The notes under the pieces are model-generated. The model did no database searches. It saw only the letters and a program-made list of their open reading frames with translations, and was not told the DNA's origin. This document shows positions 13,868 to 22,283 of a stretch of DNA of 23,413 nucleotides, piece after piece (the first letter of the stretch is position 1; every line of letters starts with the position of its first letter). The stretch covers positions 1 through 23,413 of the forward strand of contig JAJQIE010000309.1 of the NCBI GenBank assembly GCA_021199395.1, written 5' to 3'. The position numbers were made by a program, and so were the translations under genes. The stretch is from Lachnospiraceae bacterium (GTDB taxonomy: Bacteria > Bacillota > Clostridia > Lachnospirales > Lachnospiraceae).

Positions 13868-15181
13868 ATGAGATTGACTATAATTGGTGCAGGCAGTGTA
13901 TATACGCCAGAAATTTTTGATGGCCTGATTGCGCGGTGGAGCAGGCTCCGGTTTGATGAGATATATCTTGTGGATATTGAGCAAGGCATGTCTCATGCCC
14001 GCATTATTGAGGCGTTTGCAAGACGAATGTTTGAGGCTGCGGGCATTCCTGTAAAAATAGTGTTGACAGAAGACCGCCGTGAAGCACTGAAAAATACGGA
14101 TTTTGTTATCAGCCAGATTCGTGTTGGCGGTTGGCAGGCACGCGCGCTGGATGAGCAGTCCGGAATGGAATTAGGGCTGATAGGTCAGGAAACAACCGGA
14201 GTCGGTGGTTTTATGAATGCGATGCGGACAATTCCTGTAGTGCTGGAAATCGCCAGAGATATGGAGGCGCTTTGCCCAAATGCGTGGTTAGTGAATTTTA
14301 CAAACCCGTCGGGACTTGTCACAGAAGCCGTGCTGAAAAAAACGAATGTAAAATGTATTGGGTTATGTAATGTTCCTGGGAATATGCAGGCTGATGCTGA
14401 AAAGGCATTAGGTGTCACGGGTGGAAGCCTGAAATGTCGTTTTGCCGGATTAAATCACCTGAGTTTTATGGTAAATGCACAGCTGGATGGACAGGATGTG
14501 CTGCCACAGCTGGTAAAGCTTCTTGGAGAACATGAGACTCTTATGAAAAATATTCCGAAAGTTGCAGGGACTGGAGAACTGATACAGGCATTAGAAGTGA
14601 TTCCTTCCCCTTATTTGCAGTATTATTATTTTGAAAATGAAATGCGGGAAAAACAACTTCACGAATGGGAGACGGAATGCAGGAGCCGGGCCGTAACTGT
14701 TCATGAGATTGATGAAATGTTATTTGAGAAATATACAGATGTCTCTCTGAAAAAAAAGCCTGACGAATTGTCACAGAGAGGCGGTTCACTATACAGTTAT
14801 GCCGCATTGAACGTAATTCAGGCTTTGACGGAGGAGAATCCATGGGAGATGACCGTGAATATAAGTAATGAAGGGGCGATACCAGATTTGAAAGACAGCG
14901 ATGTTGTAGAAATGAATTGCCTTATCAGTCGTGCGGGAATACAGCGTATTGCATATGACCCACTTGTATCGCAGGTAGCAGGACTGGTGCAGATGGTAAA
15001 ACAATACGAGCGCATGACGGTTGAGGCGGCTGTCAGCCGGGACAGAAAACAGGCGGTGCAGGCTCTTCTGAACCATCCGTTGATTCATGGTTATCGAAAT
15101 GCTGAAGCAGTGGTGATTATGCTGGAACAGCGTTTTCCAGAGTATATTTACTGGGAGAAAAATGAGTATGGATATTTTTGA
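13868..15181 (+). CDS. GH4-family NAD-dependent glycosidase, 6-phospho-beta-glucosidase type
   Basis: 437 residues, the normal size for glycoside hydrolase family 4. This family cleaves by transient oxidation at C3 using NAD+ and a divalent metal. The Rossmann loop IIGAGSVYTPE is at 5-15, NFTNPSGLVTEA at 143-154, and the metal/sugar motif GLCNVP at 165-170 (Cys167, Asn168). The metal histidine GLNHLSF (His197) and the catalytic-tyrosine motif QRGGSLYSYAALNVI follow. The CNVP form is typical of 6-phospho-beta-glucosidases rather than alpha-galactosidases. No PTS is present, so either the BadF-type kinase makes a phosphorylated substrate or this member uses an unphosphorylated glycoside. GAGAGGAAAG precedes the start; the end overlaps the next gene by about 20 bases. 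Confidence 0.9.
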   Translation: MRLTIIGAGSVYTPEIFDGLIARWSRLRFDEIYLVDIEQGMSHARIIEAFARRMFEAAGIPVKIVLTEDRREALKNTDFVISQIRVGGWQARALDEQSGMELGLIGQETTGVGGFMNAMRTIPVVLEIARDMEALCPNAWLVNFTNPSGLVTEAVLKKTNVKCIGLCNVPGNMQADAEKALGVTGGSLKCRFAGLNHLSFMVNAQLDGQDVLPQLVKLLGEHETLMKNIPKVAGTGELIQALEVIPSPYLQYYYFENEMREKQLHEWETECRSRAVTVHEIDEMLFEKYTDVSLKKKPDELSQRGGSLYSYAALNVIQALTEENPWEMTVNISNEGAIPDLKDSDVVEMNCLISRAGIQRIAYDPLVSQVAGLVQMVKQYERMTVEAAVSRDRKQAVQALLNHPLIHGYRNAEAVVIMLEQRFPEYIYWEKNEYGYF

Positions 15182-16283
15182 AGAACTGAATATTTCCCGA
15201 TATATTAACGCCCATGACACTTACACGGTCTATGGTGGAAGCCGTATGACGGATGAGACTATAGAGTCTATGCGGATGGCCTCAGCTTCTTTTGTTGATA
15301 TGCAGGAATTACAGCAAAAGCTGGGGTGTGCGGCTGCAAAGCTAACCCATAATGAGGCTGCGTATTTTACTAACGGCGCGGCTGGAGGGTTGACGACAGC
15401 GGCTGCGATATGCATGGCAAAGGGAAGTGAATATCGCTTCGCGAGGTTACCGCAGATAGTGCCTGGCACAGCTTCTGAAATCATTCAAATTCATTGTCAG
15501 CATAATGCATATGATAAAGCAGTGGAAGCTGCTGGCGCACGGATAATTGAAATCGGTGATGCAGATGAGACTTTGGAATTTGACCTGGAGGGAGTATTTA
15601 GTGAGCGAACCGCGGCTGTATTTTATTATGCATCCATGAAATATTCGCAGGCGGCGCTTCCATTGAGAGATGTGATACGAATTGCACATAGCCACGGAAT
15701 TCCTGTGGTGGTAGATGCGGCGGCTCAGTTGCCTCCGGTTGAAAATCTCTGGAAATTTACTGATATGGGAGCCGATATGGTAATCTTTAGTGGAGGAAAA
15801 ACACTTTGCGGCCCTCAGGATAGTGGTTTGATTTTTGGAAAAATGAAATATATCGAAGACTGTATTCGCTTTGGAGCACCGGTTCATGGTGTATGTCGGG
15901 GATGTAAAACATCCCGCGAAGCTATGGCTGGACTATACAGCGCACTGAAACAGTATGTGGAGATGAACCATAGAGAAAATGCGCATCGTTTAGATGAAAT
16001 TGTAAAAATATTTGCAAACAGCTTTAGACAATGTGGTGTAGATACCCGGATTGTTCCGTATGGTCCGGTAGGGCAGAAATATCCGCGATTATTTTTATCT
16101 GTTAAAAAGCAGGGGGCGGCGCAGCGCATAGCTAAGACCATGCGGGAAAAACATATTTATGTAGGATTGGATTTGGATCAAAATGCTATTTATCTCAGTC
16201 CACTTAATTTAAATGAGGCAGAACAGAAAACGGTACTTCATGAGCTGAAGGCAGTGGTTGAGGAGGAATTATGCGATATGTAG
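15162..16283 (+). CDS. SelA/DgaE-like PLP-dependent enzyme, probable amino-sugar-acid ammonia lyase
   Basis: 373 residues of the fold-type I PLP group that includes SelA and D-glucosaminate-6-phosphate ammonia lyase (DgaE). The family start INAHDTYTVYGGSRM is followed by FVDMQELQQKLG, NEAAYFTNGAAGGL (cofactor phosphate region), VVVDAAAQLPP (Asp185, pyridine nitrogen), and SGGKTLCGPQDSGL with the Schiff-base Lys213. It is too short for selenocysteine synthase, and nothing nearby concerns selenium. Kinase, lactonase and RidA neighbours favour beta-elimination of ammonia from a 2-amino sugar acid, by inference. ATG 15168 is an equal or better start (GGGAG 10 bases upstream). It overlaps both the GH4 and the kinase genes, implying coupled translation. 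Confidence 0.85.
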   Translation: MSMDIFEELNISRYINAHDTYTVYGGSRMTDETIESMRMASASFVDMQELQQKLGCAAAKLTHNEAAYFTNGAAGGLTTAAAICMAKGSEYRFARLPQIVPGTASEIIQIHCQHNAYDKAVEAAGARIIEIGDADETLEFDLEGVFSERTAAVFYYASMKYSQAALPLRDVIRIAHSHGIPVVVDAAAQLPPVENLWKFTDMGADMVIFSGGKTLCGPQDSGLIFGKMKYIEDCIRFGAPVHGVCRGCKTSREAMAGLYSALKQYVEMNHRENAHRLDEIVKIFANSFRQCGVDTRIVPYGPVGQKYPRLFLSVKKQGAAQRIAKTMREKHIYVGLDLDQNAIYLSPLNLNEAEQKTVLHELKAVVEEELCDM

Positions 16284-17272
16284 TCGGTATTGATGGGGGT
16301 GGCACTAAGACTTTTGGTATCTTGGCAGATACAGAAGGATGTGTACATGCATGCGCGACTACGGGAACCACAAATCATCAGATTTGCGGCGCGGTTATTG
16401 CAGGGAAAAGGCTTGCTGACCTTACAGAGTCTCTTTTACAGCAGAGCCGTATTATTCGTGAAGATGTAGGATATCTGTATATGGGTTTGTCTGGGGCAGA
16501 TCGAATCCAGGACATCCTGCGACTGGAACATCATTTGCCAGAAAGCATGAAGATAATACCACACTATATTTGCAATGATGTGTGGATTGCGTTTGCTGCC
16601 GGTACCGTGTCAGACTCTGGAGCGGTTTCTATTTCAGGAACGGGACATAATGCAGCTGTAAAGACTCCGGATGGGAGAACCTTTGGTATTAATGCTTTAA
16701 AGTATCCTCTGGGAAACGCAGGCGGAGGTCGGATGATAACAGATGAGGCTTTGCACATGGCATTCCGGGCGTGGGAACATACCGGGCCTGAGACGCTTTT
16801 AACTCAGGAATTACCTCGTGTCTGTAAATTACCGGATAGTGTTGCTATTCTTGAAAGTGTATATGATAGTCAATATACGATTCAGTATAATTGGCCAATC
16901 CCCAGACTGGTCGATGAACTGGCATGCAGAGGCGATCAGGTGTGTGTGGCAATACTGGAAAAGTTTGGCGGAATTCAGGGAGAGATTCTGGCCTCACTGA
17001 TGAGCTATGCGAATTTGACAAAAGGAGAAATTCCAGTAGTGATGGCGGGCAGTATCTATCAGAAAACGAATTCTCCTGCTATGTGCGATGTATTTTGCGC
17101 CCGTGTTCGTGAAGTATGTCCAGATGCCCACTTTACTATTATTCGAAGACCTCCCTGTACGGGGGCGGTACTGATGGCATTAAAGCAGATGATGCCGGAG
17201 GCAACGCGCGAGATGCGCGAGAAATGGATTATGGCACTGGACTATACGTTGAGTGGGAAAGGAGATACATAA
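16271..17272 (+). CDS. BadF/BadG/BcrA-type ATPase, N-acetylglucosamine-kinase-like sugar kinase
   Basis: 333 residues of the ASKHA fold. Phosphate-1 loop GIDGGGTKT is at 6-14, the catalytic-region aspartate in ICNDVWIAFAAG, phosphate-2 loop SISGTGHNAAV, then LGNAGGGRMITDEAL and the adenosine motif VVMAGSIYQ. Within BadF/BcrA this pattern with NDVWIA and SGTGHNA matches eukaryotic-NAGK-like sugar kinases rather than benzoyl-CoA reductase activators, which have cysteine ligands for an iron-sulfur cluster at the dimer interface. It would phosphorylate an imported amino sugar, sugar acid or glycoside. GAGGAGG lies just upstream, and it overlaps the PLP enzyme gene by 13 bases. Confidence 0.87.
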   Translation: MRYVVGIDGGGTKTFGILADTEGCVHACATTGTTNHQICGAVIAGKRLADLTESLLQQSRIIREDVGYLYMGLSGADRIQDILRLEHHLPESMKIIPHYICNDVWIAFAAGTVSDSGAVSISGTGHNAAVKTPDGRTFGINALKYPLGNAGGGRMITDEALHMAFRAWEHTGPETLLTQELPRVCKLPDSVAILESVYDSQYTIQYNWPIPRLVDELACRGDQVCVAILEKFGGIQGEILASLMSYANLTKGEIPVVMAGSIYQKTNSPAMCDVFCARVREVCPDAHFTIIRRPPCTGAVLMALKQMMPEATREMREKWIMALDYTLSGKGDT

Positions 17273-17273
17273 T

Positions 17274-18536
17274 ATGGGAGAAAAAAGTATGTTTTATAAA
17301 ACACACAGAGACGAGCTGCAGCGTCTGGAGAAAGGCTTTGAACGACAGCTTTTAGAGGATGTTGTACCGTTTTGGAGTGAGCGTTTGGAAGATCAGGAAT
17401 ATGGTGGTTACCTGACATGCTTTGACCGACAGGGGAGGCTGAGCAGCGACATTAAACCAGGCTGGTTTGTTGGCCGCAGTATGTATTGTTTTGCCCTGCT
17501 ATACAATACAATAGAAAAACGGCCGGAATGGCTGCATCTGGCTCAGGTGGGACGAGATTATATGGATACGGCTTTTGCCCGTGGAGACGGTCGCTTTAAT
17601 CAGATGATGAGCCGTGATGGGCGTGTAATAAATGGTTTTACTTCATTGTTTACGGATCATTTTGCTGTGAAAGGATTTTATGAATATTTAACTGCCAGTG
17701 GGTTAAAAGATGATATTGCGCAGCGGGAATATGCCAGAGCTTTGACAGAAAAGCTTTTGAGAGATGTAGAGGACCCAACTGTATTACAATTGGAAGGCGT
17801 CCCCAGGGGAATGAAAAAACACGCTATAAATTTTATGACATTAATTGTAGCGTTGGAAAGTCGTCAGATTTTTGAAAACGATTTCAAAATGGTTTGGGAG
17901 GAATGTACAAGGCAGTCACTGTATGTATTTGCAAATGATGAAATGCAGGCTCCATTTGAATATGTTCGCATTGATGGTACACCACAAATGGAGGGAGAGG
18001 GGCGGTTGGTAGATCCAGGGCATACAATGGAGTCTCTGTGGTTTTCTATGCACGCTGGAGAAGCTTCCCAGAAGCCGGAATATATCCTTCGCGCATCAAC
18101 CATATTGGATTGGGTATTGGAGCGGACTTATGACAGGGAATTTGGAGGGTTTTACCAGCATGTAGATGTTGATACTACTGTTCCTCAGAAACCCTGGATG
18201 GAAACGCAATATGACTGTTATACAGCGTCTTGGGATGATAAGATCTGGTGGATACAGGCCGAAGGCCTGTATGCATTGGCGGCAAGTGCATTGTATACGG
18301 AAAATGAACGCCATTGGAGATACTTTATACAAATGGTGGATTATGTGGAAAATGCGATGCGAGATCATGTATGGGGGGAATGGTATGCTATTTTAAATCG
18401 GGATGGCAGTCCCAAGGTTGATTGTAAAGGATTTGCGCTGAAAGGACCTTATCATGTACCAAGGGCTTTGGTTAATCTGTGTGTACTGGTGCGTCGATAT
18501 CTGGAAGGCAGTCTGCCGGTAGTCAGAAGTCAGTGA
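17274..18536 (+). CDS. AGE-family sugar epimerase (N-acylglucosamine 2-epimerase-like)
   Basis: 420 residues of the (alpha/alpha)6-barrel family of N-acylglucosamine 2-epimerase, cellobiose 2-epimerase and YihS-like isomerases. Family signatures in order: FWSERLEDQEYGGYLTCFDR, IKPGWFVGRSMYCFALLY, GFTSLFTDHFAVKGFYEY, KKHAINFMTLI, RLVDPGHTMESLWF (catalytic His region), DKIWWIQAEGLYAL, and the closing FALKGPYHVPRALVN with the second histidine. It should epimerise or isomerise a free sugar at C2. The closed lid motifs do not tell monosaccharide from disaccharide specificity. The frame is open from GTG 17253, but ATG 17274 is preferred since AAAGGAG is 9 bases upstream; it then starts one base after the kinase stop. 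A cre-like site lies inside. Confidence 0.9.
   Translation: MGEKSMFYKTHRDELQRLEKGFERQLLEDVVPFWSERLEDQEYGGYLTCFDRQGRLSSDIKPGWFVGRSMYCFALLYNTIEKRPEWLHLAQVGRDYMDTAFARGDGRFNQMMSRDGRVINGFTSLFTDHFAVKGFYEYLTASGLKDDIAQREYARALTEKLLRDVEDPTVLQLEGVPRGMKKHAINFMTLIVALESRQIFENDFKMVWEECTRQSLYVFANDEMQAPFEYVRIDGTPQMEGEGRLVDPGHTMESLWFSMHAGEASQKPEYILRASTILDWVLERTYDREFGGFYQHVDVDTTVPQKPWMETQYDCYTASWDDKIWWIQAEGLYALAASALYTENERHWRYFIQMVDYVENAMRDHVWGEWYAILNRDGSPKVDCKGFALKGPYHVPRALVNLCVLVRRYLEGSLPVVRSQ
17873..17886 (+). promoter_or_regulatory. Intragenic cre/operator-like site in the epimerase gene
   Basis: TGAAAACGATTTCA fits the cre consensus TGWAANCGNTNWCA fully and differs from the promoter operator at one base. 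In Bacillus, CcpA bound inside coding sequence can act as a roadblock. Without a count of such matches in the genome it may be chance. Confidence 0.35.
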
Positions 18537-18614
18537 ATTATCGAAATATTTTGCGTTTATATGGACGTGGATTATTTCGGAATTATAAAAAACAAAACAA
18601 AGGAGGTACTAAGC

Positions 18615-19856
18615 ATGAAAAAACGTAACAAAGTGTTATCGCTTCTTGTGGCTGCATCCATGGAAATGTCCGCGATGGTATGCATAGAAGGAGCAGCAGA
18701 GGAGCAGACTACCATCGAATGGTGGACGCCAAACTGGGATGAGGAGGTCAGCCGGGAATTTGTAGAAGAATTTGAGGCTGAAAATCCGGATATTCATGTG
18801 GAATTGGTAATCACTGACTGGGATACTTATAAGGATAAGATTACAGTGGCTATTAGTACTACAGGCGCTCCGGAATTGGTTACTATTTTGCTGACAGATG
18901 TAGCGCCTTTTGCAGAAAAAGGCCTGTTGGAGCCATTAACTGAGCGGGCAGAAGCAAATGGTATTGACATGAGTGATTTTATTGATGCGGCTTTGGACAT
19001 TACCAGCGTAGACGGGGAAGCATATGGACTGCCATTTCGTTATGATGGATCTGGAATTTATTATAATGTAGATATTCTTAGTGAATATGGTTATGATTCT
19101 TTCCCGGAAACATGGGATGAGATGCTGGAGCTGTGTGATCTTTTGTATGCTGACGGGATATACGGTTTTGCATGGCCATTGGGGAACCAGGCAAACGCAG
19201 CTACTCGTCTGGTACAGCAGCTTTACACTTATGGTGGTGATGTACTGAACGATGATGAGACAGAATGTCTGTTAAATTCAGATGCTGCAATAAGCGCATT
19301 AAATGCAATCGTAAGTACAATCGAGAATGGACAGGCTTCTCCGAGCAGCCTTGAGTATGATAATACTACAATGCGGGAGGCATTTGGAGCTGGTGAACTG
19401 GCTTTTAACTTTACTGGACCGTTTGACAGTTCCACTCTGGATGAAGAATATCCGGATCTGAACTATGCGACCGCTGTGATCCCCGGTATTGACGGTATGG
19501 GCGTAACTACGGCGAATGGCTGGTGCGTAGCTATGGCACAGAATTGCGATGAAGAGAATAAGGACGCGGCCGCAAGATTTATGGCTTATATTGTACAGCC
19601 TGAAAATCAGGCGCGAATTACGCAGTCTTTCCCGGCTAGCAAGACTTCTATTCAATATGAAGAATTTAGCACGGACGTACTTGCGCCGTTCGCAGAGCAG
19701 CTGGATAATTCCCGTGCCGAACCGTCTTATACACGCTGGAGTGAGATGGAACCAATTATTTATGAATATATTCAGTACGCTGTTTCCGGAAGTATGACGG
19801 TAGAAGAAGCCTGTGAAGGAATGACTCAGGATATTAATTCGTTATTACAATCCTGA
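18615..19856 (+). CDS. CUT1-type ABC transporter sugar-binding protein
   Basis: 413 residues. The N-terminal MKKRNKVLSLLVAASM is a secretion signal. Cys23 (SAMVCIEG) could be lipidated, but the preceding residues are not a good lipobox. The mature start TTIEWWTPNWDEEVSREFVEEFEAENPDIHVE is typical of family 1 solute-binding proteins, as are APELVTILLTDVAPFAEKGLLEPL, YGLPFRYDGSGIYYNVDILSEYG and FPETWDEMLELCD. Aromatics (Trp, Tyr) in the expected cleft suit carbohydrate ligands. ATG 18615 has AAAGGAGG 8 bases upstream; the frame is open from 18561 but is not signal-like there. It delivers substrate to the two permeases downstream. An intercistronic hairpin follows the gene. Confidence 0.92.
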   Translation: MKKRNKVLSLLVAASMEMSAMVCIEGAAEEQTTIEWWTPNWDEEVSREFVEEFEAENPDIHVELVITDWDTYKDKITVAISTTGAPELVTILLTDVAPFAEKGLLEPLTERAEANGIDMSDFIDAALDITSVDGEAYGLPFRYDGSGIYYNVDILSEYGYDSFPETWDEMLELCDLLYADGIYGFAWPLGNQANAATRLVQQLYTYGGDVLNDDETECLLNSDAAISALNAIVSTIENGQASPSSLEYDNTTMREAFGAGELAFNFTGPFDSSTLDEEYPDLNYATAVIPGIDGMGVTTANGWCVAMAQNCDEENKDAAARFMAYIVQPENQARITQSFPASKTSIQYEEFSTDVLAPFAEQLDNSRAEPSYTRWSEMEPIIYEYIQYAVSGSMTVEEACEGMTQDINSLLQS

Positions 19857-19868
19857 TGGAGCATGAAA

Positions 19869-19894
19869 GAGCCGGACTGTGAAAAGCCCGGCTC
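19869..19894 (+). other. Intercistronic stem-loop between binding protein and permease genes
   Basis: GAGCCGG (19869-19875) pairs with CCGGCTC (19888-19894). There is no T-run. A stem here, as between malE and malF, commonly protects the upstream mRNA and partly limits read-through, so that the binding protein is made in excess over the permeases. Confidence 0.6.
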
Positions 19895-19957
19895 GCAACT
19901 CTCCCAGATGGTTTGCGGCATTCCGTTCGCAAAGCAGGAGGCGGAAAGGAGTTCGTA

Positions 19958-20827
19958 ATGAAACGTACCTTGCTGACAAAGGATGAAAAACGCGCGATCC
20001 CGTTTTTACTTCCGGGTGTTCTTGTAACAGCATTGCTGATAATTTATCCGTTGGCATATATTATTTCAATGAGTTTTAGCGAAGATGCCATGACCATGAG
20101 CGGGTTTGCGGGATTAACCAATTATCTGAATCTGTTTAAAAATCCGCAGTTTCCGAAGGCAATAGTGAATACGATTTATTGGACATTTGGGACAGTGATA
20201 TTTTCTTTCCTCATTGGCTTTGGACTTGCCCTGCTGATTAATCGACGCACAGTTCGGGCAAAAGGGTTTTGGAGAAGTGTTATTTTTATTGCATGGATTA
20301 TACCTGGAGTAGTTAAGGCTACGGCATGGAAATGGCTGTTTCAGACGAATGGCGGTATGGTGAATCATATCCTCACCAGCCTTGGGCTGATCAGTGAAGA
20401 CATTCCGTGGCTTACCAGTCAGAAATATGCGATGCTTTCTATTATCATTGTTCAGGTGTGGGCTTGTGCACCATACGTGATGCTGATGCTGAATGCGGGT
20501 CTTCAGCAGATTCCGATGGATTTGTATGAGTGTGCGGATCTGGACGGCGCAACGTGGTGGCAAAAAACAATGCGGATCACTCTGCCGCTTTTGAAAGATA
20601 TCAGTTTTATTTGCATTCTTATGACACTTGTATGGGCGATTAATGAATTTTCACTGATCTGGATAATGACATCCGGCGGACATAATACAACGACACTTTC
20701 CTTACTGGTATATAATCAGTTTAAGGTATTGAACATTAATTCTGCTGCAGCCAGTGCAGTAATGCAGTTGATTATTACAATGGCGTTTGCGGGATTATAT
20801 GTAAAATTTGTTATCAAGGAGGATTGA
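19958..20827 (+). CDS. ABC sugar transporter permease, first subunit
   Basis: 289 residues with about six membrane spans. The first spans roughly residues 11-33 (IPFLLPGVLVTALLIIYPLAYIISMSF), the usual start for MalF/UgpA-type CUT1 permeases. The ATPase-docking EAA loop reads YECADLDGATWWQKTMRITLPLL. The start ATG 19958 has GGAAAGGAG about 6 bases upstream; the frame is open from 19913 without a better start. It ends 2 bases before the start of the partner permease, with that gene's ribosome site inside its own last codons. Confidence 0.92.
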   Translation: MKRTLLTKDEKRAIPFLLPGVLVTALLIIYPLAYIISMSFSEDAMTMSGFAGLTNYLNLFKNPQFPKAIVNTIYWTFGTVIFSFLIGFGLALLINRRTVRAKGFWRSVIFIAWIIPGVVKATAWKWLFQTNGGMVNHILTSLGLISEDIPWLTSQKYAMLSIIIVQVWACAPYVMLMLNAGLQQIPMDLYECADLDGATWWQKTMRITLPLLKDISFICILMTLVWAINEFSLIWIMTSGGHNTTTLSLLVYNQFKVLNINSAAASAVMQLIITMAFAGLYVKFVIKED

Positions 20828-20829
20828 TT

Positions 20830-21672
20830 ATGAATGTGAAGCATGCCAGACAGATCATGGGTGATGGCCTCAGTTATCTGGTTTTGGCGCTGGCCGTGGT
20901 GGCTGTACTTATGCCTCTGGCATGGATTATTAGTACATCTATCAAGCCTTCAGCTGAAATCTTTTCAAATCCGCCCAGATGGATTCCGCTTGAACCGACC
21001 CTTGATAATTATATTTTGGTGTTGACTGAGAGTAATATTCCTTCGGCATTTCTGAATAGCCTCATTACAGGCGTTATTGCTGCATTTACCGCTCTGGCAC
21101 TTGGGTGCAGCGCGGGCTATGCTTTCGCACGTTTCCGGTTTCGTGGAAGTAAAGCGTTATCATTGTTTATGCTAATCAGTCAGATGCTTCCTTTGACGGT
21201 ACTGATGATTCCCATGTACTATATGGAAAACCGTATGGGGCTGATTGATACCAGGCTGGGGCTGGCTATGGCGCATTTGGTCATCTGCATGCCATTAGTT
21301 ACCTGGATGGCAAGGGGATATTTTAAAGGGATTCCAAAAGAAATTGAGGAAGCGGCTATGGTGGACGGATGTAATACGCTACAATCGCTGTGGTATGTTA
21401 TTTTGCCGCTGCTAAAGCCGGCTCTGGCAGCCACCGGCATTTATGCTTTCGTCTCATCGTGGAATGAATTTACGCTTGCGAATGTTCTGACACGATCAAC
21501 AGCAAGTCGAACGGTACCAGTTACTTTGAGTGAATTTTCTTCTTACTTTAAAGTAGACTGGGGACAGACTATGGCTGCTGCGGTTTTGATCACTGTGCCG
21601 ATTGTAATCGCTTTTATGTCAGTTCAAAAGCAGTTTGTCGCAGGGCTTGCCAGTGGTGCGGTAAAAGGCTAG
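20830..21672 (+). CDS. ABC sugar transporter permease, second subunit
   Basis: 280 residues, MalG/UgpE-type. It starts with a span (YLVLALAVVAVLMPLAWIISTSIKPS) followed by the typical NYILVLTESNIPSAFLNSLI. The EAA loop is EIEEAAMVDGCNTLQSLWYVILPLLKP. AAGGAGG at 20816-20822 lies 7 bases before ATG 20830, which I prefer over an in-frame TTG at 20824. No ATP-binding subunit is present; CUT1 importers in Firmicutes often share an MsmK/UgpC-type ATPase encoded elsewhere. Confidence 0.93.
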   Translation: MNVKHARQIMGDGLSYLVLALAVVAVLMPLAWIISTSIKPSAEIFSNPPRWIPLEPTLDNYILVLTESNIPSAFLNSLITGVIAAFTALALGCSAGYAFARFRFRGSKALSLFMLISQMLPLTVLMIPMYYMENRMGLIDTRLGLAMAHLVICMPLVTWMARGYFKGIPKEIEEAAMVDGCNTLQSLWYVILPLLKPALAATGIYAFVSSWNEFTLANVLTRSTASRTVPVTLSEFSSYFKVDWGQTMAAAVLITVPIVIAFMSVQKQFVAGLASGAVKG

Positions 21673-21735
21673 ATGAGAAAGCCTGCTATGTTTTAACGTA
21701 AATGGTTATTTATGCACTTATGTGTTGGTATAAGG

Positions 21736-21777
21736 TATAATATCTAACGGCGCAAAGTAAAACGACTAATGTCGTTT
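21736..21777 (+). promoter_or_regulatory. Possible internal promoter and dyad before the ridA pair
   Basis: TATAAT at 21736-21741 has no good -35 at 17 bases (TGCACT, 21713-21718). Downstream, AAACGAC (21760-21766... first A at 21760) pairs with GTCGTTT (21771-21777) around TAAT. This 132-base spacer is the longest inside the operon, so separate control of the last genes is possible but weakly supported. Confidence 0.35.
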
Positions 21778-21804
21778 ACTATAATTAAAAGGAGGATTTT
21801 GATA

Positions 21805-22269
21805 ATGAGTGAAACTGGGAAAAGACTGGAGCAGCTGGGAATTCAATTGCCTGTACGTGACCGAAAAGGTCAGGGAGTAGTGGATGCGGTTATAGAGGAT
21901 AATATGATGTATTTGTCTGCGCATCTACCTGTAGATCTGGATGGAAAGCCGGTGTATGTTGGGAAAGTAGGTGCGGATTTGGATGTAGATACTGCTTATC
22001 AGGCTGCGCGGCTGTGTGGTCTGAATGCTTTGGCAACGATTAAAGACTATATTGGTGAGCTGGATCGGGTGGATCATATAGTTAAGGTGCTTGGTCTGGT
22101 GAACAGTGCCGGTGATTTTTCCAGCCAGCCAGCCGTAATTAATGGCTTTTCGGACCTGATGGTGGAGGTGTTTGGACGCCGTGGCCAGCATGCACGTAGT
22201 GCTATGGGTGCATATGCCCTGCCAATGAATGTTCCGGTTGTTGTTGAGATGATTGTAAAACTGCGTTGA
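21805..22269 (+). CDS. RidA-family protein, first of two
   Basis: 154 residues, of the longer RidA (YjgF/YER057c/UK114) subgroup of about 150 residues. Landmarks are YLSAHLP, GKVGADLDVDTAYQAARLCGLNALATIKDYIG, VKVLGLVNSAGDFSSQPAVINGFSDLMVEVFG, and HARSAMGAYALP with the family arginine (Arg131) that binds the substrate carboxylate, followed by Glu148 near the end. RidA proteins hydrolyse enamine/imine intermediates released by PLP enzymes. AAAAGGAGG lies 9 bases before ATG 21805. It sits in the same operon as the PLP enzyme at 15162, which suggests a dedicated partner. Confidence 0.92.
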   Translation: MSETGKRLEQLGIQLPVRDRKGQGVVDAVIEDNMMYLSAHLPVDLDGKPVYVGKVGADLDVDTAYQAARLCGLNALATIKDYIGELDRVDHIVKVLGLVNSAGDFSSQPAVINGFSDLMVEVFGRRGQHARSAMGAYALPMNVPVVVEMIVKLR

Positions 22270-22283
22270 ACGGAGGATACACA

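Noticed and set aside
15162..16283. Selenocysteine synthase SelA
   Set aside because: Too short, lacks the tRNA-binding N-terminal domain, and the surroundings are sugar catabolism.
13035..18536. Sulfoquinovose pathway (SDR, AGE isomerase, lactonase)
   Set aside because: No sulfoquinovosidase of GH31, no sulfo-sugar aldolase or dehydratase; GH4, the PLP enzyme and RidA pair do not fit.
21780..21785. Second TATAAT just before ridA1 as a promoter
   Set aside because: It lies immediately before the ribosome site, leaving no room for a start site and leader, and no -35 is visible.
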